From Lucinisca nassula (lineage: Eukaryota; Mollusca; Bivalvia; Lucinida; Lucinidae): a stretch of 64,000 bases of DNA. The position numbers and the translations under genes were made by a program. Where the stretch lies: assembly GCA_963580285.1 (NCBI GenBank), contig CAUZLF010000747.1:186001-250000 (forward strand), written 5' to 3'. Each line of letters starts with the position of its first letter. Positions within the stretch are counted from its first letter, which is position 1. A model generated the notes under the pieces. That model did no database searches. It had not been told where the DNA came from and was given only the letters and a program-made list of their open reading frames with translations. Shown piece by piece: positions 21,145 to 30,863 of the stretch.

Positions 21145-21424
21145 CATTACGCAAACACGCCTATACAAATACATTGCCACCTTTATCACCGAAAAAATTA
21201 ACATTTTATGCTGAACATTTGTGATATTTTCCTTATTTCTGCTCCAAATTTAGATTGTGGGCACTCGTTAGAACCGCCTCATCGAGGCGGTTCTAACGAG
21301 TACCCACAATCTATATTTTAAAGCAGAAATAAGAAAATTAAGGTATACCCCCGGAACCCCCAGTTTTACTATATAAAAGTGGGGTTCAAGGGGGTCAAAA
21401 TTATATAGGTGTGTTTTCGTGATG
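21145..21424 (+). mobile_element. HpA hairpin element, complete
   Basis: CATTACGCAAACACGCCTAT start, attgccacctttatcaccga, perfect core stem at about 21253-21312 (loop cctcatcgagg), second stem ccccagttttactatataaa, and end ggtgtgttttcgtgatg. Confidence 0.92.
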
Positions 21425-21693
21425 GTGGTAAAACATCGGACCCGAAAACGACTGGTAGTAGGTCCGATTCCAGCGGGCACCAAGTGTTGTGTCGTTGAGC
21501 AAGACGCTTGATACAAATCGTATACAACTGGTTTCTGTTCAAGAATGTCCTTGAGGGCGTACAAAAAACGATGGCATTCATGAACCATTCAGAGACAATT
21601 AAAACAATACATTTCATCACAATTTTATTCATAACAATATAATAAGATAACAACAGCACATTTGTTGAGAAAGAAAAATGTTATTTTATCAAA

Positions 21694-21697
<4 letters not shown>

Positions 21698-21771
<74 letters not shown>
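21698..21771. repeat. (CT)n microsatellite
   Basis: About 37 uninterrupted CT dinucleotides. Confidence 0.95.
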
Positions 21772-21775
<4 letters not shown>

Positions 21776-21789
21776 AATGTGATTGTTTG

Positions 21790-21875
21790 TCTTATTTCTT
21801 TGTCAAACCCAGACTGTTGGTACTCTTTATTTATAGTTGCCGCATCAAAGAGTGACCACAATCGAAATAAGAAAA
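21790..21875 (+). mobile_element. Hairpin-element core fragment
   Basis: Retains cttatttctttgtcaaac, gactgttggtactc and gagtgaccacaatcgaaata. The stem interior has diverged beyond pairing. Confidence 0.55.
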
Positions 21876-22341
21876 AGAGGGCCATGATGGCCCTGGATCG
21901 CTCACCTGATCCATACTGTACAAAATGGTGGGTAATACAATCTATATTATGGTGAAATGGCAGATTTGAGCAATTTTGGTTGACGGTGACCCAGGGAATA
22001 TTTCTGTGAAATTACATAATAGTTAGGTATTTATGAGTACATGTAGATGTCAGTTTAAGGGGAATGGGAACACCTTCAGGGGAGACAACTCCTGCAAAAG
22101 TATTTTTGTCTCCCATAGAGGTCAACTAATAAAGGAAAGAATTTGCTCCTTATGAGCAAATCTTTCCTTTAAGATAAGACCCCTTTTCCAATGTGACAGG
22201 GCTTTTAGCCAAGCGAACCGGCAGTCCCGAATGTTGTCTCCCTTTGAATAATGGCCGAAATATCTGCCAGGTCTTCACATTCACCTTAAGGTTTGTATAT
22301 TGTTAGCTCTGGTGGCTATCATGTTCAATTGGTTATGTTTT

Positions 22342-22562
22342 TGTTTGTTTTATTTGAGGCTTAACGTTCCCGTCAACACTGTATAGGTCGCCCAATGAAA
22401 CTAGTAGGGTCTATAAGAATGGGCGGTCCAACTCACACCGCTTTGCCTGGGCAGGCCTAGAGTCCCTGAGGGGTTTACCAGTAGTCGTTGGTTTCAGCTC
22501 TGCGTGGAAGCATCATGCAGCCCATCTGTTTCTTCAAGCCCCAATGGGCGGGGGCGGTAATG
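22342..22562 (-). mobile_element. SINE-1 copy, minus strand, internally shortened
   Basis: Starts ttgttttatttgaggctt aacgttcccg and ends caatgggcgggggcgg. The block between the 3' tail and the gcccaatgaaac segment is deleted compared with full copies. Confidence 0.8.
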
Positions 22563-23367
22563 TTCAGTGGAGCAAACGGATTTTGAGCAATATTTTTAGA
22601 GGGTCACCATTCAAACATTCCTCTGAAATTGTTTCCTTTCAAAAGAAGAAATCTTTAAAAAGTTTTCTCTTGTAAGTTCTTGTGGGCATACTGTTTAGCA
22701 GAGTGGAACAATTTGAGCAATTTGACAGATTGTACCCAAAAATAATTCCTGTGAAATCATTTACAAATCAAGGGCTGGAGCGACCGCAATGTCCAATGAC
22801 AGCATAACTCGCCTGTTTTGTGCCTTCAAGATGTAAGGTAAAATCACTGAACCATGAGATAGGTCACATTGACCTAGATATATTTTGAGATCAATCATCA
22901 GGTCGCATGTAGCTTATATTCGAGATATGACATGCACGTATCTCCATCAATAGTCTTTGAATTAAAGACAAAATCATTGAATCACGAAATGTAGGCTAAA
23001 CTGACCTTCATATATTTTTATCAGCTATTCACATGAAATCTGATATGAAGTGTCTCTATTAAATATGAGGCATAATCACTGAATCATGAAATATAGGCCA
23101 ACCCCACCCTAGATATATTTTAAGGTCAATCATCGCGTTGCACACTACTAATACCTCAGGTACGACCTTTCTCCATCAAATAGTCTTCACGCTTTAAGAT
23201 AAAATCATTGATCCATGAAATAAAGGTCACACTGACCTAGCTGTATTTTTATGTTTGGTCACATGGAATTAATAGTCCAGACATGAATTTTCTCTATCAA
23301 ATAGCAATCGATATAAAAGGCAAATCACTCAACCATGGACTATGGATCAGACAAACATAGGTATATC

Positions 23368-23695
23368 GGCCTCGGTAGCTCAGTCGGATGCGCGTCTGAC
23401 TGGTGATCAGGAGGACGCGGCATCGATACCTGCCGGGGTCGGCAACATTCTGTCGTGGAGATTGATCATGAAATCTTTTCTACGGTCATTCTTTCCCTTC
23501 CGCTGATTCAAGAAGGGCAGTTGTCAGTTTCTTCTGAAAGAATGTGCACTGTGCTGGTTAACCGCTTACGTATAAGCCTGCCCAGGAAAGTGTGGATATG
23601 TAAATTGATTGGCTCAAAAATGACCTAAATAGTCTTGACTGTGTCGTTAAACTCCAAGACAAACAAGAACAAAAAAAAAAAACAAAAAAAAAAAC
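23368..23695 (+). mobile_element. SINE-2 (tRNA-derived) copy, full length
   Basis: A tRNA-like head starts ggcctcggtagctcagtcgg (A-box TAGCTCAGTCGG). The region gcggcatcgatacctgccg is a degenerate B-box. The body has tcgtggagattgatcatgaa and ttcaagaagggcagttg, and the 3' end ctgtgtcgttaaactccaag plus an A-rich aacaaaaa tail. The 3' block resembles that of SINE-1 (tgttgac...cgttaaac.tcaaa), so the two may share a 3' module recognised by the same LINE machinery. Molluscan tRNA-SINE families such as RUDI are candidates, unconfirmed. Confidence 0.85.
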
Positions 23696-24713
23696 CTAGG
23701 TATATTTTGAGGTAAATCGCCGGGTCGCATGGAACTAATATCCCATTTCTGTATCAAAAAGTCTTTGAGCTACATGTATTTGGTGAAACGAGTGAACCGC
23801 GAAATATAGTCACACTGACCTAGGTATATTTTATGCCATTCATAGGGTCATATGAAATTTATAATTCATGTATAAAATTCTTTCATCAAATAGTATTCAA
23901 GATATAAGGCAAAATCACTGAACCATGAAACATAGGTCACACTGACCTAGATATATTTTGAAGTTAATCACCTGGTTGCATGGTTGCATGGAAATAATAT
24001 CCCCGGTATGAAATTTCTCTATCAGATAGTCTTGAATTACAAAACAATACCATTGAACCATGAAATGAAGGCCACTATGACCTAAATATATATCTTATGT
24101 CAATCATCAGGTCACATGCAAGTTATATTCCAGGTATGATATGTCTACATCAAAAAGTATTCAAGATATAAGGCAAAATTACTGAACAAGGGACTATATG
24201 CCACACTGACCTAGATATTCATAGGGCCACATGAAACTAATACACAAGCCAACAATCAATGGACCGTGAAATATAGGTCACAATGACCTCCAATATTTTA
24301 AACTTAAACCAATGCCACATTGTTGGGTCATGTATAACCAGTTGTGTCTAAAACTTATTAGCATAACCGTTACGGAAATGCATATGAAACACATGTATTA
24401 CAAATGTGTCCCAGATCTACCCCTAGCCCAATTCCAAGGCGTGAACCCAGGGATGTGTTCATTTGAAATGTTTGAAGACCCTACCAAGTAATAAAGACCA
24501 AAATATGAATGCTGTCGTATGACTGGCTGTCGAGCATTTGAAAAACTTTAACACCGTCTGACGGGTATGAATGCTCTGTGATGATTGAATGCCAAGGTCT
24601 AAACACCCGAAATACTTATACACAGTTTTACAATTGACCCCTAGCCCCACCCCAAGGCATGAACTCAGGGTGTGTTCTCTTGGAATCACAGAAGACCCTC
24701 CCACATTACGCAA

Positions 24714-24984
24714 ACACGCCTATACAAATACATTGCCACCTTTACCGCCGAAAAAATGAAAATTTTAAGATGAAAAATTGTGATATTTTTCTTATTTCTG
24801 CTCTAAATTATGGATTGTGGGCACTCGTTAGAACCGCCTCATCGAGGCGGTTCTAACGGGTACCCACAATCTATATCTTAATGCAGAAATAAGAAAAATA
24901 AGGCAGTCCCCAGGAAACCCAAGTTTTACTATATAAAAGTGGGGTTCAAGGGGGTCAAAATTATATAGGCGTGTTGTCGTGATG
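24714..24984 (+). mobile_element. HpA hairpin element, complete
   Basis: CATTACGCAAACACGCCTAT start, attgccacctttaccgccga, perfect core stem at about 24818-24875, and end aggcgtgttgtcgtgatg. Confidence 0.92.
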
Positions 24985-25377
24985 AGGTATCCAAGTTCGA
25001 AATATGAATGTTCTGTGATAAGTGACTGTCGAGCAATTACATGCAGAAGAACATTAGCGTAGTGTGACGGGAACGGGAACGCAAGCGGACGACCGGGTGA
25101 CTACAAAAATTTTCCTTGTACTTCTTACAGACGAGCTAAATCTTTTTCATTTACAACAGAGAATATGGGTAATTCAGATGGTTCTATTGAGTACGCATAA
25201 GCTGTGCTTTTCGAGTAACTATAAAAATAATGTATCCTTGAAACAGCTATTCTAATGCACGCACATATGTAACGCGACGTCTGATTCGATAACGTCAAAA
25301 TCTGCGACGGCATATCCTGTGACATACTGTCGGACACTCGACGTCATTTAAGAAATGAAATTTATTTTTCTGCAGTT
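24985..25377. other. No gene seen
   Basis: Unassigned DNA with no element family or coding signal that I can support. Confidence 0.4.
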
Positions 25378-25478
25378 CATGGAAGTATGAACGCAGTGGG
25401 TCGCGTGCAAAGTAAATGAACCCCGAAGGGGTTCATGTAAACTTTGCTCGCGACCCACTTCGTTCATACTTTCATGAA
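25378..25478. repeat. Palindrome of about 100 bp
   Basis: Arms catggaagtatgaacgcagtg and cacttcgttcatactttcatg are complements, as are gggtcgcgtgcaaagt and actttgctcgcgaccc. The loop is near gaaccccgaaggggttc. Confidence 0.85.
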
Positions 25479-25689
25479 AAGCAGAACAATTAAGTTTCTT
25501 TTTATATTTACATTATTTGCCCCTCATCAATGGGCGAAAAAAATGCTTTAAGGGCAAACTTTTAAAGCTGAAAAACATTTACACGCTGTTTTTCTACATA
25601 GAGCGGAGCAGCGTTGACGTCATCAACGCCCGTAGAGATAAAGCGGTTTAGAATGACGTCACTTAACGTCACAGAAAAAATCATTTGAT

Positions 25690-25795
25690 TCGATGCGTTC
25701 ATGGGCGTATGATCTTTAAACCGAGGTCCCGTCTCCGTATGACCTTAGCTGTTGGTGGGACGTAAAACTAAAACTCACTCACTCACTCACATGGG
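25690..25795 (+). mobile_element. 3' fragment of a further SINE-like repeat
   Basis: Ends cgtatgaccttagctgttgg, tgggacgtaaaactaaaac and an (ACTC)n tail. The same block occurs inverted at 54360-54445, which shows it is a dispersed repeat. Confidence 0.6.
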
Positions 25796-26054
25796 CGTTT
25801 GAACGCAATTGTTTTCTATAGGTTTACCTTGAACTTTACACTGGAAATGTAAATATCACGTTTTATTCGCCGAGTTTTCGGTTTAACGCAGCTCATAGAT
25901 GTTTGTTACATAGGTTTGTAAACACGATGTGAATTTCCTGCAGACACACAACGTTGATTTAAAATTGAAACAATGTACTAAACTTTGGAACGTTTTCGAC
26001 GTGTTTAATTTGAGTCAGTGTTGTAGATGCATGCCTGCTAAGTCCTGCCCCTAA

Positions 26055-26270
26055 AACCGCTTAGAGGATCTAAGCCTGTCCAGGAACCGCGGTGCGAGGC
26101 GGTCCGTCCATGCTAATAAACCCTATTGGTTTCATTGGGCGACAGGGCTTGAGGTGTCATTTCATCTCAATGTCGGGTAAAATTCCCACAAAATCGGAAG
26201 CAACGTCTCCAAAATGACCTTTACAGTGTTGACGGGGACGTTAAACCTCAAATCAAACAAACAAAAACAG
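26055..26270 (+). mobile_element. SINE-1 copy, 5'-truncated
   Basis: Starts at aaaaccgcttagaggatcta and runs to ggggacgttaaacctcaaat with tail caaacaaacaaaaac. Confidence 0.85.
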
Positions 26271-26274
26271 ACCC

Positions 26275-26400
26275 ACGACGTCGACTCAGCGTTGAATTAA
26301 CATTTTGACGTTGTTTCGACATTGTTTCATCATTAATTGAAGTTATATTCCTGCAGCGACACAACGTTGACCTAATGTTGACACAACATTTTCGGTGATG
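26275..26400. repeat. ACGTTG/CAACGT-rich degenerate repeat
   Basis: Repeated occurrences of gacgtc, acgttg, acaacgttgac and tgacacaacatt in both orientations within about 120 bases. A similar block lies at 61745-61890, so this is probably a dispersed palindromic element. Confidence 0.5.
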
Positions 26401-26477
26401 TTTTACATGCACTTGGAGCAATCAGTATAAATGACATGTTTAGCTACAAATCTCATTTATACAGACACTGTAAATTT

Positions 26478-26646
26478 CTACGGCCATTCGCTCCCTGCCG
26501 CTGAATCAAGAAGGGCAGGGGTTAGACTCGTTGACCGCATATGAAGCCTGCCCAGGCAAAGTGTGGGTGGATAACTTGGCTGGCCCGATATGAGTAAAAT
26601 AGTGTCGACTGGGTCGTTAATCTCCAAACAAACAGACAAACAAACA
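26478..26646 (+). mobile_element. SINE-2 copy, 5'-truncated
   Basis: Body and tail only: tacggccattcgctccctgc, aatcaagaagggcaggggtt, actgggtcgttaatctccaa and an acaaacagacaaacaaac tail. Confidence 0.8.
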
Positions 26647-26860
26647 TTGCAAAACAACATTATATCCCAGGATGCTGTGCGACAATCATACATGCAATAT
26701 CAGATCAGCCTATCATTAGACCAAGTATGGAAAGTTTTGATTATCGCCCTTTGCATAGCAGCATCAAGTAGGCTGCGAAGACTGTTCAAAGTCTTCTCTG
26801 GTAGCAAAGGTCTTCTTATACGTTTAGCCATGCTCTGGTCAGTTGAAAATAAAGACAAAA

Positions 26861-27278
26861 CATTACGGAAAAAGCGCCTATACAAATACATTGTAAGTAT
26901 TACCCTGCCGAAAAAAACACCCGAAAATTTAAAATAAAAAAAATGTGATAGTTTTCATATTTCTACACAAAATATAGATTGTGGGTATTCGTTAGAACCG
27001 CCTCATCGAGGCGGTTCGAACGAGTACCCACAATCTATATTTTACGATGAGGCGGTTCTAACGAATACCCACAATCTTTATTTTAGAGTACAAATATTCT
27101 TATCACTACCTAAAATATAAATTGTGGGTATTCGTTAGAACCGCGGTTCTAACGAGTACCCACAATCTATATTTTAGAGTAGAAATACGAAAATAAGGTT
27201 TACCCCTGAAAACCCCAGTTTTACTTTAAAAAATGTGATTCAAGGGGGTCAGAATTATATAGCCGTGTTTACGTGATG
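26861..27278 (+). mobile_element. HpA hairpin element with three hairpins
   Basis: Starts cattacggaaaaagcgccta and ends agccgtgtttacgtgatg. The core is expanded: a complete stem-loop (about 26978-27035), an orphan right arm (27042-27080), and a second hairpin whose loop is missing (27120-27175; aaccgcggtt centre). The extra hairpins indicate internal duplication of the stem region. Confidence 0.85.
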
Positions 27279-27309
27279 CGTACTAAGAAACTGTATAATT
27301 TCATCGTGC

Positions 27310-27590
27310 TACGGGCCTCGGTCGGATGCGCGTCTGACTATTGATTACGATTTCTGTCAGATAGGCGGAATTTTTCGTGGATATTGACCATGAAAACCTT
27401 TTCTATAGTTATTCCGTCCCGATTCAAGAAGGGAAGATCAGTGTTCCATTCTTGCGAAACAAAGTGCTCTCTATGTGTTAAACGCTCACGTGTAAGCCTG
27501 TCCGGGAAAACTGACCGGCTGGATATGACCGTTAATGTGTTGAGTGGGACGGGTCGTTAAACTACAAATAACAAAAACAAAATTTAATTA
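27310..27590 (+). mobile_element. SINE-2 copy, degenerate
   Basis: Head gggcctcggtcggatgcgcg (A-box region shortened), tcgtggatattgaccatgaa, gattcaagaagggaagatc, 3' end gacgggtcgttaaactaca. Confidence 0.75.
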
Positions 27591-27626
27591 TGCTAACAAG
27601 TTTATGTAATAGACGGCCTTATAAAC

Positions 27627-27818
27627 GTCACTAAGCCCGCCCAGGAAAACCGTTATGCAGGTCCGACCGCTCCTTAAGCCCTAGTGATTTCTATGGGCAG
27701 TAGGGCTTGAGATGTCATTTAATCTCAATATCGGGTACAATTCTAACAAAATCGGAAGCAACGTCTTCAAAATGACCTAAACAGTGTTGACGGGGACGTA
27801 AAACCTCAAACAAACAAA
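27627..27818 (+). mobile_element. SINE-1 copy, 5'-truncated
   Basis: From cgtcactaagcccgcccagg to ggggacgtaaaacctcaaac, with the diverged middle ggcagtagggcttgagatgt. Confidence 0.75.
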
Positions 27819-27877
27819 CGTCACTTTATATATACAGAACTTTTCAATTTACAAGGATACATGTGTGAATGTTTGCT

Positions 27878-28040
27878 TAAAGACATAGACTATGGGTGTT
27901 CGTCAGAACTGCCTCACTGAGGCAGTTCTGACGAGCACCCATAGTCTATGTCTATGCACCCAAAGAATAGACATAGACTGCGGATATTCGGGCAGTTCTG
28001 GCGAATATATTTGACGCAGAAATTGAAAAATAATATCACA
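27878..28040. mobile_element. Variant hairpin element with mirrored arm changes
   Basis: A long near-perfect hairpin at about 27883-27950: arm gacatagactatgggtgttc and its complement, inner stem gtcagaactgcctca / tgaggcagttctgac. Compared with canonical copies, the inner stem has substitutions at matching positions of both arms (AACTGCC for AACCGCC with GGCAGTT for GGCGGTT; GTCAGAAC for GTTAGAAC with GTTCTGAC). A second reduced hairpin follows at 27970-28010. Confidence 0.75.
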
Positions 28041-28227
28041 GTTTTGCACAGATTAAACGGTTAGTTTTACATGTAAACCCACGAAAGGCGCTAAGCTATC
28101 ACTTTGATCTGTTAAAGTGTTTAAGCCCTTGTTAAAGTTTATTTTTTCGACATTGGAATGTAAGCTTGGTCAAACTTCAATAGTTCGAACACCGATTACT
28201 CAAAATAATAAGTTTACTTTAGGGATA

Positions 28228-28232
28228 CTTTT

Positions 28233-28308
<76 letters not shown>

Positions 28309-28425
28309 TCCATAAAGCTATTAACATCGCCCCAATGAGACGACATTGCCTTCTTTCTTTCTTTCTTTATCTTTCTTTATAGTACTCATTAACATCGCCC
28401 CGATGAGGCGATCTTTCTTTCTTTT

Positions 28426-28477
<52 letters not shown>

Positions 28478-28482
28478 TTCTT
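28228..28482. repeat. (TTTC)n microsatellites interleaved with hairpin-core fragments
   Basis: Three TTTC/CTTT runs (28228-28310, 28350-28380, 28412-28480), each followed by a fragment resembling a hairpin arm: ctattaacatcgccccaatg, actcattaacatcgccccga, and actcatttacatcgcctcct at 28493. Repeated pairing of one arm with a TTTC tract suggests that a unit of arm plus tract was duplicated. Confidence 0.8.
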
Positions 28483-28548
28483 TTTGGAAAGTACTCATTT
28501 ACATCGCCTCCTTGAGGCGATTCCACTGGGTACATAGCACATAGTTTT

Positions 28549-28850
28549 TTTTTGTTTGATTTGAGGTTTAACGTCTCCGTCAACACAAATTTGGTCATTT
28601 TGGAGGCGCTGCTTCCAATTTTGTGGGACTTTTACCCGACATTGAGATGAAATTACATCTCAATCCCTGTCGCCAAATGAAACCAATAGGGTTTATAAGC
28701 ACGCACGGGCCAACTCGCAGCAATTTTCCTGGGCAGGCTTAGACGTTCTAGGCGGATTACCAGTACTCATGTGCAGTCGGTATCAGCTCTGCGTGGAAGC
28801 ATCGTGCAGCCCAATCTATTTCTCCAGCCCCGATGGGCGGGGGCGGGCCC
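28549..28850 (-). mobile_element. SINE-1 copy, full length, minus strand
   Basis: Starts tttgtttgatttgaggttta, has gacattgagatgaaattac, and ends agccccgatgggcgggggc. Confidence 0.88.
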
Positions 28851-28860
28851 ATAGTTTTGT

Positions 28861-29040
28861 CATCACGTGAACAAGACTATGAAAGGACGCCCACCCCCAT
28901 TAAGTCCCACTTTATATACAGACAACTAGGGTTTACGGGGGTATACATTATTTTTCTTACTTCTGCTACAAGACATAGGTTGAGGGTGCTCGTTAGAACC
29001 ACCTCATGGAGATGTGAAAATATGCACAGGTGTGCTATAA
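28861..29040 (-). mobile_element. HpB hairpin element missing one stem arm
   Basis: Starts catcacgtgaacaagactat, continues gtttacgggggtatacatt, and keeps the left stem arm (gtgctcgttagaaccacc). It then jumps at ctcatgg directly to agatgtgaaaatatgcac, losing the right arm and following region. Confidence 0.8.
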
Positions 29041-29234
29041 ATAGAACAGATATCCCAAAGTAAACCTTAATATGCTTCTCTGTCAGGTGCTGTGACAAGC
29101 ACTCATTTGCTCAAACTATTACTATCTCGAACACATAGTTCAGAAGAGTCCAAAAGGTGTTCGAACCATTAAAGTCCGGCTGTATATAAAATGTTATAAC
29201 ACTTGACCTGCTGAACAAGGCAACCCCTAACTTA

Positions 29235-29310
29235 CAAACAATGAAGATCCAGATCAGATGGCTTCTGCAGAAGCCACCTGATCAGGATCTACACTGTTTG
29301 TCATGCAGTC
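29235..29310. repeat. Small palindrome (gatcagatcc type)
   Basis: Inverted arms agatccagatcagatggctt / agccacctgatcaggatct around ctgcagaa, then actgtttg. Similar short palindromes occur at 47448-47515 and, with a different arm, at 60820-60885. Confidence 0.65.
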
Positions 29311-29417
29311 TGTGAATCGAACGCATACATTATATTAAGTAATTTGATTAGTTGTTACTCAGCAAATAGCGTGACAAAATTAATTTATTCAGCAGGACAC
29401 AGGTTAAGACTAACATT

Positions 29418-29657
29418 TGAGCCAGCGCACGACAAAACCTTCAATATGACATGTGCGCCCAACGAAGACTCAGATCAGCCTGCGCATCCGCGCAGTCTGA
29501 TCAGAGTCTTCGTTGTGGGCTCGAAGGATAGCTAAGGGACCAATGCTCCTTCATGCAGCAAGAGAAGTCTCTGGTTAGACTATATGGATGTGCAGGCTGA
29601 ACTGAGTCTTCGATGGGCGCACATGTCTTATTATAGGTTTTGCCATGCGATGGCTCA
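29418..29657. mobile_element. MITE-C palindromic element, copy 2, abutting the GPCR stop codon
   Basis: Starts TGAGCCAGCGCACGACAAAA and ends ttttgccatgcgatggctca. Inner palindrome near gcctgcgcatccgcgcagtc. Its right end lies 9 bases from the stop codon of the minus-strand GPCR, so it occupies the start of that gene's 3' untranslated region. Confidence 0.85.
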
Positions 29658-29666
29658 TTTATCACT

Positions 29667-30863
29667 TCACATATCCGCTGTTTCAATACTTTCGCTATTA
29701 GACGAGTTTTTTAGTCGTAACGAAGATAACAAAAAACTACTGCGCCGTCGCAGTACACCAAAACAAAGCATTTTCTTAAATCCCCTTTTAAATCCATTAC
29801 TCAGGAAATAGTAACATATCGGATTTACAGCTGAGTTGGCGAGCCCTAAAAGTAGCACCAGCGGGTAAATATACAGCGTAATAATCTCCATCACGTGACT
29901 GGCTCTTTGTGAGTGTACGTTAAAGTCTATCCAAATGTTGATACAGTAATAAGGTAGCCAACAGATCCCAAACAGTGATACTACACAAATGAGCATTTTC
30001 ACTGTCCGTCTTCTTTGTTTTAATATGAGGTTTGTTTTCTTATATGTGTGTAGCATGTCGTTGTTATTGAATAACACGGCGTTACCATGCCACAGGGTGT
30101 GTCCTATCACTATGTATGCGAGTCCCATTAAAATAAATGGAAAAACAAACAATAAGGAAAATATGAAGAGATTGTATATGTTTTTATCATTAATCGACTC
30201 CCACTTTTCTTCACATACCATTCCTTCAAATATTCCTGGTATGCCATATGTGGTAACGGAGGTCACGTAAAGTAACGGAGAAAACGCGCCAATTGAAACA
30301 ACCCAGATGAAAACCAAAAGAATACGTACGTTGCGTTTTGAAAATATAATCTTTGATGTAAGCGGCTTGTAAATAGCGAAATAGCGGCTGATACTGATGG
30401 CTAGCAGACTCAATACACTCACGCCTATAGCAGTTCCTTGAACAAAGGGAAGTAACTTACACATCATACTTCCGTAGACCCACTTCCGGTAAACTGTATT
30501 TCCAAGCGTCAGTGGGACACAGATGAGTATAACAAGAATATCACCAACAGTCAAATTTACTAGGAAAACGTTTGTAAGAGTCCGCATACTTTTGAATTTA
30601 ATCATCACGATTATAACAAATAAATTACCCAATAGCCCTACTAGAAAGACTAAAGAGTAAAGGAAAATTAGTATCAAAGACAAAGGACTTAAGTCTAAAT
30701 GTTTATCATCTTTGAATTGGTCTGAAAGTAGTCCGGTGTTTAAGTAGTACTCATATATATCTAATAATTCACTGTTGTTGAGCTTGTCTAGAAAGTAGAT
30801 GTCAAAGTTTTCAGAGGAAATGTTGGCCCCGGCAATCTGATACATCAGGGAAGTATTTATCAT
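29667..30863 (-). CDS. Rhodopsin-class (class A) neuropeptide-type GPCR
   Basis: 398 residues from the ATG at 30863, intronless. An upstream ATG at 30935 would give 422 residues, but a good splice acceptor (tttctttttttcag) ends at 30878. I therefore place the start at the first ATG of the exon, with at least one 5' exon upstream. Seven hydrophobic segments are visible: TM1 with GLLGN (Asn about residue 80), TM2 with LVNLTVGD (Asp 108), a TM3 start Cys at 135 expected to bond with an ECL2 Cys at 217, TM6 with CWLP (301-304), and TM7 with NPICY (347-351). The N-terminus has N-glycosylation sites (NTS at 3, NIS at 14, NNS at 29). The C-tail has a Cys near 367, a possible palmitoylation site, and many Ser. 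The DRY motif is changed to SRY (159-161). Sequence style (WVYG, FVQG) resembles peptide receptors near the orexin/allatotropin/CCK group, but the ligand cannot be told. A plasma-membrane, G-protein-coupled role is expected from the family. Confidence 0.9.
   Translation of the reverse strand: MINTSLMYQIAGANISSENFDIYFLDKLNNSELLDIYEYYLNTGLLSDQFKDDKHLDLSPLSLILIFLYSLVFLVGLLGNLFVIIVMIKFKSMRTLTNVFLVNLTVGDILVILICVPLTLGNTVYRKWVYGSMMCKLLPFVQGTAIGVSVLSLLAISISRYFAIYKPLTSKIIFSKRNVRILLVFIWVVSIGAFSPLLYVTSVTTYGIPGIFEGMVCEEKWESINDKNIYNLFIFSLLFVFPFILMGLAYIVIGHTLWHGNAVLFNNNDMLHTYKKTNLILKQRRRTVKMLICVVSLFGICWLPYYCINIWIDFNVHSQRASHVMEIITLYIYPLVLLLGLANSAVNPICYYFLSNGFKRGFKKMLCFGVLRRRSSFLLSSLRLKNSSNSESIETADM

Larger units (their letters stand above)
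21876..24400 (+). mobile_element. Tandem-repeat element with about 130-bp units, same head as 16820 element
   Basis: Head aaaaagagggccatgatggc plus ctggatcgctcacctgat closely parallels the head at 16817-16850. From about 22740 to 24300 the sequence is a diverged tandem repeat of about 130 bp with blocks aaaatcactgaaccatgaaa, taggtcacactgacctaga, tattttgaggtcaatcatca and ctccatcaaatagtc (adjacent units near 22841 and 22971). It is interrupted by a SINE-2 copy (23368-23695) and preceded by a minus-strand SINE-1 (22342-22562). The caggtgagc-type tail was not found, so the 3' border is uncertain. Confidence 0.7.

Noticed and set aside
23368..23440. A functional tRNA gene
   Set aside because: The A- and B-box-like segments belong to a SINE head; the cloverleaf is degenerate and SINE body and tail follow directly.
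24459..24713. 84-codon minus-strand frame
   Set aside because: No motif or splice context, and it lies at the edge of a repeat region.
26590..26937. 115-codon plus-strand frame beginning MSKIVSTGSL
   Set aside because: It starts in a SINE-2 tail and ends in an HpA element; only the middle 200 bases are unique and show no recognisable family.
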